A DNA stretch of 64,000 nt from Chamaecyparis obtusa (GCA_027943335.1 BSBK01001870.1:1-64000); one strand, 5' to 3'. Shown: positions 10,988-21,929, numbered from the stretch's first letter. Notes: generated by a model from the sequence alone, not told the origin. Numbers and translations: made by a program.

Positions 10988-13900
10988 TTAGAGCAATCTT
11001 TCTAGGCTAGTCCAAACATCCTCTGATGGCATAACAATTTGGTTCATAGTATAGTCACACTCCTGCAACTTCGTTAGCAATTCATATTTGGAAGTGTGAC
11101 TTGACAACACTGTTGCTTCTAAAACTCCATTCAAATTTCTCACTGATTTGATGAAATCCATGAATGTATTAGGAGATATGTCTATAGGAAGAAAGTGTAA
11201 GTTAGTATTTATTTTGTCATGCAACATTATTTTGTAATTTTCTCTTCCAATGAAGTTATTTGCATCAAATCCCTTAGGCAAACCAAGACTTTCCATATTC
11301 ACTTTCATTTGTTCCATCTTTGTGATCTTCCATTGAGGTTTGTCATCCAATTCCTATGCTTCCCGTAGCTTCTCACATTTTCGAATGATACTTGATAACT
11401 TTACTGAGGCATCAAGGAGGTTGCTAATTCCCTTGTTTGATAGATAACTATCACTCTTACTGTAGAGTTATTGCATAATATCTTTTGCTTTCTTTTCTTT
11501 CTTGACAACATCCATGTTCTGTTCAATGTTCTTATGGAGCTTCAAATAACATACTCTCATACTTTGAAGCAATTCAAACCACTCATACAAGCTATTACAC
11601 ATCACCAATATTTGCCCCCAAATGTGTTCTTTTGCAATCTTTACTAAATTATTATTAGTATTTGTTAAAGTTTGAATTGTATTATTGGCCTTCTTTAGTT
11701 CTGCTGCCATTTCTTCACAATTATTTTTCTCTTCCACTACTTTGTGTTCCCAATGATTGGCTTTATCCACCTAAGAGTCCAATTGCTTTTGCAATTCCTG
11801 GTTGGAGGCAGCATTACTCTCCACGATTTTAAATAACTTTTCCAAACTGACTCTTTCTTCCTCTAGCTTTTTACTAATTTCTTCCAATTTTCCCCTCAGT
11901 TCCTTCAGCTCTGCCTACTCCTATTCCTTCACTACTGCCTCCGCATGTTCCTGCTCTATATCTGCTGATGTAGAGGTCAATTTTTTAATCTTTTTCTGTA
12001 ATTCTTTCAAACTGTTCTTTGAAGCTTTCCTCTTTGCTTTTTCATTGCCAATGTTTGCCTATAACTTTTCTATATTTTTCTTGAGCTTTCTTTTCTCTCT
12101 TTCTAGCTTTAGCAGTGCACTGTAGACCACTTGGTTTGTAGACTTTGACACATTGATTTTGTCCACACTTTTAACTTTGGAAAAATCCATTTGGAGAGTG
12201 GTAACTTGAAATTCAGATGGATCTATCTAACTCTCTGGTGGGTTTCCATCTTTATTTGGTGGAATAACAACCATGAACTCCATCATGTCTCTTTTTGGGT
12301 CATATGTTGGTAAAACCCTGTTGGATGCAGGTTGTTCCTGTAGAGCTGCATTAAGGGCACCAGTCTGCATGGTCTTCTGTATTTCCTTATTCTTGGTTAT
12401 TATTTTTGCAAATTTATTATAGAAATCATTGAAATGAAAATTTGGTGTTGTAGAAGGATTTGAATGTTTGAAAGGTGAACCAAAGGTAGAGCTTGCAATG
12501 CCTGTTGATCTAACTAATGTTCTTTGAGGATTTAAACTTCTAGAGGGTTTTTCTGAACCTAAAACTACAAACAATTGTTTATGACTATATGACATTGTTG
12601 TTAGTGTTCTTCTGGAAGGGGAAAGCTTTTGCTTCTTGATACTATCTTCTACTATGGGATTCTGTGTAGATTCTACTGGCCTCTTTAGAGAGGGAACTTG
12701 TTATATAAGTTTCCCAATCCCACTAGCACTAGTGCCACTACCAGACCCAGTAGCAGTACTAGTAGATTCAAACCCAAGGCCTACACCATGATCATAAGCA
12801 ATTTTTTCTATCTGAATTGTATTCCAGACGCCTTCTCCCATGGGACCCAAACCACCACCTTTATAACCCATTTTTTCCACAATGTCTACCCCTTTGCTAT
12901 ATACTTTTTTCTGGTCCTAGCTGGTTCCATAGTGGCCTGGAGTAAATGCACTTGGTGGATTATCATCCTTAGTTTCTTGATTATCATCCTCACTGTTGTA
13001 TGCCATGTTAAGATGCTCCAAATTCCACAATTTGCTAAACTCTATATCCTCGTCTATTTCATCCAGATCTTCACCGGTCTTTGGTTCACCAAGATCATTT
13101 CTCATACTCCAAAAATCATCCAATTTAGTTCTAGTCCATTTTCTATCCTTACAAGCTTCTGCTATTCTCTTTGGTATTTTTATGTTTGATGGATTAGCAG
13201 CTTTTTTGTAGAAATTGTAGGACATCCTAGGCTGTACAATGCCCTGGTTTATTGTTGTCATAATTTGTGATGACAACTGTTGAACTAAAAAAATTTCCTC
13301 GGTGGAAAGTTTCTCCATCTCTTTTGTAACGTCATCCCAGCTATCCTTGTTTTTCAACCTCTCTAGCAATGGTTTACTTTCATGTTGAAATAAGTTTGCA
13401 GAGTTCTTATTAGCAACAAGCATTGTTCAAATGACGTTGAGTGGATCATACTTCCAGTACCACTCTAAATCAAATTGAAAAATATCTAAAATTTTTTTTG
13501 CCACTTTGAATGCCTTTCTCTCAAATGTTAACCCTCCAATTGAGAAAGGTAAGGAAGGGAATATGCTCTTCTTCGATTGGCCAATGAAGAGTCTATCTGT
13601 GCTCTCTAGTTGTACTACATATTCTACTACAAACACCTTGTCTGTCACATGCATTGGAAGTTTGTGGGGTTGTAGTTTTGATCCGTAAAACCTTAGCACA
13701 ATGTAATCTTCCATTAAGTACCAGTCAGCCAATTGAATTGTGCTTCCAAGTTGGATGCAATCCCTACATGAAGCAGACAATTTGGGCATTGGAGTGCTTG
13801 TTATTTTTTTGTACAATGGTGCCAAAAAGAAGTCTATAAAATTACTGTAATTCCTTTTGGTATCATACATTCTTATCTGAGGTGTCCAGTTATATATTAG

Positions 13901-14779
13901 AGTACCTGTCCCCCTGTGAATTTCAAGCTTGTTGCCATTGCTCATTAATATTGCCGCATGCTTGGCTAGCAGGAGATAGCACAAGTAGGTTGTGAACCTA
14001 AATGTCTTAGAATTGCCTCTTTTAATCAATGCTAATTGTTCTTGCATCAATTGAACCATGTGTCCAACAAAATTATATCTTATTGGTTCATTGACACAAT
14101 GGATATCTCAAATGAATTGAAGAATGCTGACACTCACTTCCCTATTATTTTCCAGTCCCAGGAAAAATGCTAGTGAGGATATAGAATCCTGAACCCATGG
14201 CACAAAAATGTTAAAATCATAAGGAGGATTATGGCTCTCACCCAATGAAGCCTTTGCCTCTGAAACTATTAGACCCCTTATAAATGAATCTTTTGCATTT
14301 GGAGTGACTACCTCATATTGCTCTGCTAGTTTTCCCAGGTCAATACAGACATTACAGTTTTGTTGGTCAAATCCTAGGTCTAGCAAACTGTGAAATTCTT
14401 CCTCGATTATTGATAAAATTTCTTCCTGATTTTTTTAATTCACAATTGTTGTTCTTTCTTCATCATAATTTTTTGCACAAATGAAGACAATTTCTGGGCA
14501 AGGGAAAACTTCAGGTAACAACATGTGACCCAAACCAACATCCCACGAAGCAACTTTATTTATTTCTGCACCTACTGCTGGGTTAAATTTTATAAAATCA
14601 CACCTCTTTGGTGCAGTTGCCTTACTACACAATGAATGTTTAATTGCTATAACTCTCTTTTCACCATCGATAACAGGATCATAAACATCGTGATAATCAT
14701 TAGTGAAACTAGGGATTTCTACTAGTTTTTTGCAGTCTATTAAAGGTTTCCCATCTACTTGAATTTTCTCTTTCCCCAT
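10988..14779 (-). pseudogene. Second gene of the hAT: G-patch and coiled-coil protein
   Basis: The whole span from ATG at 14,779 to TAA/TAG at 10,988 is one reading frame of about 1,263 codons with no frameshift, broken by twelve in-frame stops (for example 14,435, 14,108, 13,427, 12,917, 12,701, 12,227, 12,059, 11,921, 11,915, 11,771, 11,468, 11,354). N-terminal half: globular, not recognised (IPSFTNDYHDVYDPVIDG; FRFTTYLCYLLLAKHA). Middle: a charged region, then a G-patch near 12,880-12,740 (VEKMGYKGGGLGPMGEG and DHGVGLGFE) and a Ser/Thr/Gly linker. C-terminal half: a long Lys/Glu coiled coil (12,130-11,480), then a small globular end. Its position facing the transposase recalls mudrA/mudrB of MuDR and suggests a factor of the element. 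Function unknown. Confidence 0.75.
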
Positions 14780-15788
14780 TATTCTTTTGAAGAATGAAAA
14801 AACATAGATTCATAGATATTTACTAACAAAATCACAAATAATAACTAACTAATTAATAAAACCCCAATTTAAGAAAACCCCAATTATACATGCAAGAATT
14901 AAAATTTCAAAATCAAGTTAAACTTACCCGAAATTAAACTTTGAAATCAGGATAGATATAAGTTAGAACGGCTAAGGCTCTCAAAAATTACAATCTCAAA
15001 ATCTTCAGTGATGGTTCAACAGTTCTTTTTAGCTCTACTGCTACGAGTTGATAGGTTTTTAAAAAGAAAAGGTTAAAAACCTTTCATTAAATGTAATGGT
15101 ATATAATCTTTCTAAAACATGTGTAAGTTGTAACGTAATCTTTCTAAAACATATTACATGTAACGTAATTTTTCTAAAATATACTACGCGTCAACATACT
15201 ACCGTTAATCTTTTCGACAAATTACATGTCAATGATATACTACGTGTCACGTTTTCGGAGTGAGTTTTCAGAAAAGCTTTTTGAAACCCATAGTTCTTCC
15301 GAAATACAACTTCAACCGTTCATCTCTTGTAATCCAATGGTTGTCATGATTTTAAAATATCAATAATTTAACACACACTAATGAATATTAATTATTAACT
15401 ATATTCACTTAGAATAGGTTGTCCATGAAATTTGAACCAGAAATGATAAAGTTTTGAAAGATTTAATTATTGCATGAAACAAAAGTGCAACTCAAATTTT
15501 TTATATTATATAAGGCAAAATTTCATTACAATTCAAATATTCCCATAGACCATATATTAACAATTCTTATAATCAAAATAAAAAAGAAAAGTAGTAGCAC
15601 TTCAAAATTCTTAAAACATTTTCATATTATATTTTTTAACATATGTGATTACAATTTATATCATTTCAAAAACCCTGGTAAGCTACTACTAGTGGTAAGC
15701 TATCTACTACCATACGGAGACACAATAGAAGGACTAGAGAGTAGAGACTATGTAGAATCATGGATTATCTGGCTGAGGCTCCCTTCCT
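14780..15788. other. Upstream region of the second hAT gene and debris
   Basis: About 1 kb without a convincing gene. It should hold the promoter of the minus-strand gene. Around 15,100-15,250 the word ACTACGYGTCA/ACATGTMA recurs in tandem-like fashion. From 15,251 an inverted-repeat arm begins (see separate entry). Confidence 0.45.
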
Positions 15789-16368
15789 TCAGACTTCTAT
15801 GTGGAAGTCTTCAAAGAGGACAATGCCGATGAATTCTTCTAGCCACATATAGTCCCTGGGTTCATCCAGTAGGTGCCACTTCCGAAGGAAATCCCTCCCA
15901 ATCTGTGCCCACTTTCGATGACACGTGAGATGCTCAGCATCAAGGTTCAGTAGGAATGGTTGCCTGGGAACAACTACTCCTGGTTCTAGAATCTTAGGTA
16001 AATCATTTGCCTAAGGAATTCCAACCCCAATTTTTGAAAATACGACAACATGCACATCATCACCGAGGTATTCTTCTTTGAAAAATTTCCTCAGAAGCAT
16101 GATCATATCCACCTTTTCCCCCTAGGTCCAACAGAGAAGCCAAGAACTGAGACAAAATGTCAATGGCGACTCTATACCGATTTTCACTCTCCAAAAATTC
16201 ACGACCGAGAACCATCCTTATAGCCTCCTTGGTGAAGGCTCCAAACTCCGTAGCAACAGACACCAGGATTGGGTCTATGACCAGGCCCAAAAAGGCCTTC
16301 TGGTCCTCCAAGGAAGTGCATCTCAAACAAATTGGAGTGTCCATTCGCACAATGCAGACTATTCTCAC
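15789..16368 (-). pseudogene. Unrecognised coding fragment inside the hAT, possibly captured
   Basis: A minus-strand stretch of about 190 codons that reads like real protein: MRIVCIVRMDTPICLRCTSL, then VLGREFLESENRYRVAID, a frame change near 16,100, then FFKEEYLGDDVHVVVFSKIG, one TAG near 16,010, and WAQIGRDFLRKWHLLDEPRD close to the end (stop 15,789). Codon use is visibly more GC-rich than the AT-rich flanks. I do not recognise the family. It lies between the inverted-repeat arms in the 3' non-coding part of the hAT, so capture of a host gene piece is a reasonable inference. Confidence 0.5.
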
Positions 16369-17055
16369 AAATATGCTTTCATAGAGAACCTAGCAATAGC
16401 ACTCACAGACTATTCTCACAAATATGTTTTCACAATTGTAAATTAACGAGTATAGATCAATCTATTTATAAGTCCTGATTGAAAATCATTCCCCTAAAGA
16501 TCTAATTAAATCGTAAGATGAATGGTAATTGTCCAAAAATCACTAAATCTTTCATATTTAATGCAACACTGGGTGGAATTGGAAACAACACTTATGATAA
16601 GACATTTTCTATCTTGGGAATAATGAAGGCTGAAAGGATCATGCCACGCAGGTGGACATAACAATTCTTTATTTTTAAAAAATGTTAAAACCTATGCCCA
16701 CTTCACAGAAACAATAAGCAAAGTATGTTAGTTGCGAAATGGCGGCAGGAAATGAAGCTTTACCATTGATTTAAGATCATCGAACGGTCAAAAAACAATG
16801 TCCTTATATGATATGATGTTTTCATTCAAGCCTTAACTTTAAGGCATTAATCTATTGAGGTATATGATGTCACTATCACACATATCTGTCAGTGAAATTG
16901 AAAGGCGCCATCAAAGAAACCATTAATTCATAATGCACATTACTTTAATTGATGTCATGACTCATCTACTCATCGCCATTAATTAATATTTCTATCTAAT
17001 ATTAATGAATTTTCCAAAAGAATTCTAATATTTCTATCTAATATTACAGTGTCAC

Positions 17056-17336
17056 ACGTCTGTTTGATTACAACATATCAACGGCCAAAGTCAAATTTTG
17101 GGCCTTTTGTTGGTCTTCATAATATTTATAGAAAACTCTCGGCGGAATCATGACACGTGGTATGACACGTATTGTTGGTCTTCATAATATATACAAAAAA
17201 CTCTCGGCGGAATCATCATTGTGTCATACCACGTGTCATGATTCCGCCGAGAGTTTTTCGTATATATTATGAAGACCAACAATAGGCCTGAAATTCGACT
17301 TTGGCCGTTGATATGTTGTAATCGAATGGACATGTG
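17056..17336. repeat. Foldback hairpin with one duplicated arm segment
   Basis: A left arm (17,056-17,169), a second partial copy of it (17,170-17,214) and a right arm in inverse order (17,215-17,336). CTCTCGGCGGAATCATGACA on the left pairs with its exact complement at 17,234-17,253. The outer parts (GATTACAACATATCAACGGC and complement) also pair. The tandem copy GTTGGTCTTCATAATAT appears twice on the left and once inverted on the right. This is a MITE- or foldback-like unit. Confidence 0.8.
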
Positions 17337-17559
17337 TTGTTTGAGTCTGTGACATCAATGGTCATAGTGATGGGAGTGGGACCCGATGCAACTTCAACAT
17401 CAAATCACAACCATTGGATTAACAGAGATGAATGGTGGAAGGTGCATTTTAGAGGGAATGTGTTGCGATAACTCCTTTAGTGAAAACTCTCCGAAATCAT
17501 CACATGTCATTCTTCAAATTTTCAATTATTCAATCGCCATACCAACTATAAATTTTTGA

Positions 17560-17898
17560 AAACCATTCGCCATGACAAATAAATTAATTCACATATTTGA
17601 AAAATAGTTTCACCATATTATTATAAAAATGGTACCTGTTATTAAAATATTCATCAACCAATATCCATATTTTGAAACATAATTTTCCATCAATATTAAT
17701 AATTTTATTATAAAAAAAATTATAGTCACCATTTTTTTATAAAAATTGTACACACTATTAAAAAATTTGCCACCAAATATCCATATTTTGACACATAATT
17801 CGCCATCACTATTAAAAATTTTCCCCCCAAAACACATGTGATTCGCCACAATTTTATACTTTTTGGGAGGGGGGGGGGGTTCCTTAAAGTTATCCCTG
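17560..17898. promoter_or_regulatory. hAT right subterminal repeats and terminus
   Basis: No gene. A unit of about 116 bp occurs twice (CCAATATCCATATTTTGAAA near 17,658 and CCAAATATCCATATTTTGAC near 17,773), each with a TTCGCCA or TTTCCATC word. Further TTCGCCA words lie near 17,568, 17,800 and 17,850. An 11-base G run at 17,869 precedes the terminus ATCCCTG. This parallels the left subterminal region. Confidence 0.6.
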
Positions 17899-18381
17899 GC
17901 CACAAGTCGGCTGGATGAAACCATTAACTCCTCCTAACAAATATTAAATGCAATACAAGTCAGCTCTCAAATAGCCTTACAATAATCAAATTCAACATGT
18001 CGGCCTCCAGATCCACATAGGAGAATCCAACAAAAGATACAAACAATAAATACACCAAGTCGGCCAAGCAAATCTTCAAGAACACCCGTCGGTAAGACCA
18101 TTTACCGAGAAGTAGAGAAATAAATGAGCACCAGTGAACTGACCACGCCAAGCATTACCGAGTAATGCAATTATCGTCAAGTGCCAGGAAAACCAACGCC
18201 TTCAGTTACCAAGTGTTCTTCAAAGACCGAGCACCCCGATCAACACTGTAACCGAGCAACCAAACTCCAAGACTGAGCAAATACTTCACCAACTAAGATC
18301 AAAACTACTAATCTGCCTTTCAAACAAACATATTTTTGGTTGATATAGGATTGCCAAGAATCCTAGGATACTCCTACATCA
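17899..18381 (-). repeat. 5' LTR of the middle element, outer half
   Basis: The continuation of the LTR interrupted at 7,264. It begins with the duplicated GCCACAAG and ends CATCA, followed by the CTTTG target-site duplication at 18,382-18,386. It matches 4,246-4,729. Confidence 0.92.
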
Positions 18382-18386
18382 CTTTG

Positions 18387-20111
18387 AGAGTGACCTTATC
18401 TTGGTTCCTCATCACAACATTAGAGGATTTAGTTTTATCTTGCACTCCTTTAAGAGTAATCACATGGATGGAAGGTTTGCATAGTTCCACTATATGAATC
18501 ACGTTGTCATTATATGTATAGGTGTAATTGAATTTGTTACTCTTAGAGGATTAACCTTTCTCATAGTTAGGTAATGGAGTCTAGAATGCTTTATGATCAT
18601 TATTGGTATGATGGCCATCCACCTTAACTTTTCCCTATTCTATTAAGTCTTGAATGGCATGTCTCAATTTCACACAGTTACTAGTCTTGTGTCCTTTATT
18701 GCGATGAAAATCATAGTAGTCATTATCATTCCACCACCTTGGTTTTACTTTTGGTTCCCAAGGTTTGGAATATGGGATTGTGATAAATTTTTTATCCAAG
18801 AGTGACTTCAAGACCACTTGTAGTTTATCTCCCAAAGGTGTAAATGTCCTCTTAGGTCTTTCTAACCAAGGCTCATTTGGAGTATTAGGTTTGCTAAAAG
18901 TTTTATTATCATTGGCGTCACTGTCAAATTCGAGTTCTTGTTTTCTTGGAGACTTGACATAAGATTGAAGACCTCTGGTTTTGGTTTCACATTAGGAGTG
19001 TCCACAACTCCATCATTAACCACGTTCTTGTTCCCATACTTGTACTTATCTTTGTTCTCTTTATTGATAGTGATTTCTCCCTTTTTTATTAAGACTTCTT
19101 CAACCTTGATGGTACTGTCTATCATTTTATCAAAACTTGGTGGACCTTGTAGTTGTATAGGAAAATTAATCTCATGTACCAAGTTATTGATAAAGATGTC
19201 CATCTTTTCACTTTCAGGTATTTGTCGAGTGTATCGTACAAATATCTTCCTCCATCGTTGTAAGAAATTCAAGAATGATTCTCCACTTTTCTTTTTTGTG
19301 TTGCATAAATCCAACATAGTCATTGTGTGTTAGATATTGTATGAGTATTGTTGGATAAAGTTTTCCACTAGTTCCTCAAATTTTTTGATTCTCGTGGGTA
19401 GTTTTAGAACTAGTCCATTGCTTGTCCACCTAAGCTTTGTGGAAATAAGCTCATTAGGTAAGTTTGTTCATGCATGAAATCCATACTTGGTGTGAAAAAT
19501 TCCCTCACATGATCTTGAGGGTCGGAATTACCAGTGTACTTGTCATATTTTGGAATTGTAACATGCTAAGGAAATAGTATCATCTTTAATCCCTTATCAA
19601 AAGGGAAATGACAAATGTGTTCCAATGAGTATTGTTTTATTGGTTTGTCCTTTTCTTTCTTCAAATCTTGGATTTCTGCCTGCATTGCAAGTAACTACCG
19701 TGTCAAGATAGATATAGGAATAAGATATTTTTCCTTGAGTTAATTCCCATCATAGTCCTTAGGTAATTTTACTCCTTGTGAGGAAAGTTCCAAGAATCAT
19801 TTCTCTTTGTTCTCATCCAACATTCTTTCATGGATCTTCTTAAATCTTTTTCTTTTCAAAGCCCTTTGGTATTCTTGTTCTATAGGGTCTTTGTCATCAG
19901 AGTCATAGTGTACCTCACATTTTCATTCTTCATCTTGATTGTTTTGTTCATCTTGGACATCTGGTTTGTTATGTCTCTCTTCCCAATGTAATTTATTTTG
20001 GTTTGACATGTTTGTACTATTAGGAGTCACTGTGTGGATAGTGCTAGGAGTAGCTCCAAATAGGGGATTAATTTGTGAGTTTTCTCCTTGTTCAAATGTC
20101 AATAGCGTCAC
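18387..20111 (-). pseudogene. gag of the outer gypsy element
   Basis: Read from 20,111 on the minus strand: an Asn/Gln-rich start (MTLLTFEQGENSQINPLFGA), a decayed stretch, then the capsid core in another frame at 19,323-18,862 (KSGESFLNFLQRWRKIFVRY, then FINNLVHEINFPIQLQGPPSF), and after one more shift a knuckle-like end at 18,835-18,635 (YYDFHRNKGHKTSNCVKLRH). The FHRNKGH..C part is the degenerate CCHC-like box of plant gypsy gag: the first Cys is lost (YYDFH where CxxH is usual). A last piece with VITLKG and VTLK reaches the insertion point of the nested element. Three frames are used, so the gene is dead. Confidence 0.82.
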
Positions 20112-20589
20112 TTCATTTCATAATGGATTCCTTTCCAATTTATAAGACTTGTGTCTTGTATTAACCATGAAAATTTGATAACTAAATTTTTGAGTGTCCT
20201 TATGTGTAAGTGGGTTTGATAATGGGTCCAAGTGTGAATCCAACCTGTTGCAATAGTGGTTTTTAAAATGTTTGAGGATCCAATGTCAAAGGGTTAGAGT
20301 ACCTTGATAGTGAGTTGGGAACGAAGTGTAAGTGGATATGTTTGATGTTATAAATCTCCAATGTCAAAGGGTTAGAGTTCCCTAATAATGAGCTAGCAAC
20401 TTGATTGAATTTGATGTGATAGGGAACTCCACAACTTGACCAATGCAGGATATAGACCAAATAAGGATAACAGGACACTCAAGAATGAATCTCTCAAGTT
20501 TGCAGGATTATTGGTTTTGACAACAGAATCTAACAAAAGGCTAAAAAGGGTACTCAAAAATTCAAAAATTAGGTTTTCAACATGTGCAA

Positions 20590-20780
20590 AATTACTTTTG
20601 GCCCTAGATGTGACACTCTAAATGCGACTTCCAGATTAATGGTCCCAGATGCGACACAAGAAATACGGGGTGTGATCCCTAATCCAGATGCGACCTAGGG
20701 TTTACATGATGTGATCCTGAAATGACCAAATACAATCTAGAATGTGAGGTACGATATAGGATACTAGATGCAACTGTCTG
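20590..20780. repeat. Cluster of GATGCGAC/GATGTGAT words
   Basis: Variants of ATGYGAYMC (AGATGTGACAC, AATGCGACTT, AGATGCGACAC, GGTGTGATCCC, AGATGCGACCT, GATGTGATCC) recur every 15-35 bases in irregular spacing. Confidence 0.6.
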
Positions 20781-21027
20781 ATGTTTTGTCCGAGGGGAAA
20801 TTTTGTCAAGTTTTCAAAAATTTGTCTTCTTTATCTAATTCCAGGGAGTTTTAGGTGTCTGAAAATTCTTTTAGTTTTTTCATTTAGGGGATTTATCTTG
20901 GGTTTTTACTTCAAACACATCAATCAATGGCTTTTAAGAGAAAACATACCTATTTTTCCCTAAACTTGGTAGAGATTGGAATTGCTTGTTCATTGACTTA
21001 GGAACACACTCAAAGACTCCTCAGAAT

Positions 21028-21468
21028 ATGATAGTCCAACAACACATAATGGATGCTGGAGGCCATATTAGCCAACTATTAATGTCAATGAGGGCTCAAT
21101 ATGATGAACTTCTTGGGGAAATTACTATTTTCCTTGCACAAGCATTATCAACCTTTCAAATGTAGTCTGAGTAGCATCTAACCTATGGTTCGTAGTAAAG
21201 GCATAAGTTCACAATTGACTCCCATAGTCCTGCAAGAAGGATTGAGGCCTATAGCCCTATGAGTACTCAAATTCATGTAGTCTCACAAGAAAGATTAAAG
21301 CAGCTCCATTCTACACAAAATCCAAGAATGTTCATGGAAAATATCAACTCAAGGTTCCATGAACAAGATCAACTATCTCTTCTAAGATTTTCATCTCAAG
21401 GAAGCATCAAATTTTATAGTGGGGTGGAAGGGTTGGCTTCTACTTGTCCCCACTTGGGTCATTCCTGA
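21028..21468 (+). pseudogene. Antisense coding-like remnant in the gypsy leader
   Basis: A plus-strand frame (opposite to the host element) is continuous for about 147 codons with four stops around 21,160-21,200. It reads MDAGGHISQLLMSMRAQYDE, then MSTQIHVVSQERLKQLHSTQ and RFHEQDQLSLLRFSSQGSIK. It is glutamine- and serine-rich and resembles a gag-like or disordered protein. I cannot name it. Antisense extra genes are known in some Tat-lineage gypsy elements, although usually near the 3' LTR. Confidence 0.35.
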
Positions 21469-21929
21469 GAGCTTTTTATCTCAACTGACAGGCCCTCTAA
21501 TTAGGAGTGCAATAAAGAAAAGAGGATTGGTGGCTTAGAGGTCTAGATTTCTAATTCTCCATGAAGAAGAAGAGCATAATCTCCTATCTCATGTTGTTTT
21601 CTCCTATCAAGCACATCATGCAAGCTTAAAAATTATTTTACCCCAATTTGACACCAAATTACAATCTAACTTCTGAGTTTCTAATTTTCCCAAAGGGAAA
21701 AGAGCATAATCCTCTGATTAGGTTGCAAATTGACTTCAAATTGTAATTAAATTCCTAGAAAATACAAGAATAATGTTTGATTTGATATTTTTCTTCAAGG
21801 CAACCTACAAACAACCATTAGTAGTCTCTTTCTTGCTGATGTCTTGGACAAATTGACCTACAGACCACTGTTAAGCTGTCATAATCAATACAAATCACAA
21901 TAATCACCCATTAGACGTCAGGAAAATAA

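Larger units (their letters stand above)
15251..17508. repeat. Imperfect inverted-repeat arms enclosing a coding fragment
   Basis: Arm 1 (15,251-15,350) and the reverse complement of arm 2 (17,398-17,508) share TTTCGGAG, GAGTTTTCA, CATCTCTTGTAATCCAATGG-like and CCAATGGTTGT words in the same order and spacing. By eye they agree at about two thirds of positions. They could be the terminal repeats of an older foldback or MULE-like element inside the hAT. No target-site duplication was found, so the borders are open. Confidence 0.4.
7265..17898. mobile_element. Large hAT DNA transposon with two convergent genes
   Basis: A 10,634-bp insertion in an LTR. It begins TAGTGAT and ends ATCCCTG, whose reverse complement is CAGGGAT, so the termini form a short imperfect inverted repeat of hAT type next to an 8-bp duplication. 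Both flanks hold repeated TTCRCCA-like words, expected for transposase-binding sites. Contents from left to right: a plus-strand transposase (7.9-10.6 kb), a 400-bp gap, a minus-strand second gene (14.8-11.0 kb), then 3 kb with a coding fragment, inverted repeats and a foldback. The transposase has stops and frameshifts, so the copy is dead. Confidence 0.88.
3759..18381 (-). mobile_element. Middle LTR retrotransposon (gag-pro only), split by a hAT
   Basis: A complete-ended element with LTR ends TGATG/CATCA and TSD CTTTG. It is on the minus strand: the PBS lies beside the high-coordinate LTR, gag follows (6,755 to 5,607), then protease, then the low-coordinate LTR. Without the hAT inserted in its right LTR it would be about 4 kb: two LTRs of about 0.97 kb and an internal part of 2,043 bp. 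There is no RT, RNase H or integrase, so it could move only with help from a complete relative. By eye its LTRs agree at roughly nine positions in ten, so insertion is old. It sits inside the outer gypsy pol. Confidence 0.93.

Noticed and set aside
11802..12125. 107-codon plus-strand open frame rich in Ser, Leu and Phe
   Set aside because: It is the shadow of the Lys/Glu coiled coil of the minus-strand hAT second gene.
12698..13189. 163-codon plus-strand frame with hydrophobic stretches, looking like a membrane protein
   Set aside because: It is antisense to the G-patch and charged region of the second hAT gene. Hydrophobicity arises from the complement of Lys/Asn/Glu codons.
15470..15832. 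120-codon plus-strand open frame
   Set aside because: Low-complexity AT-rich sequence overlapping a better minus-strand coding fragment. No motif.
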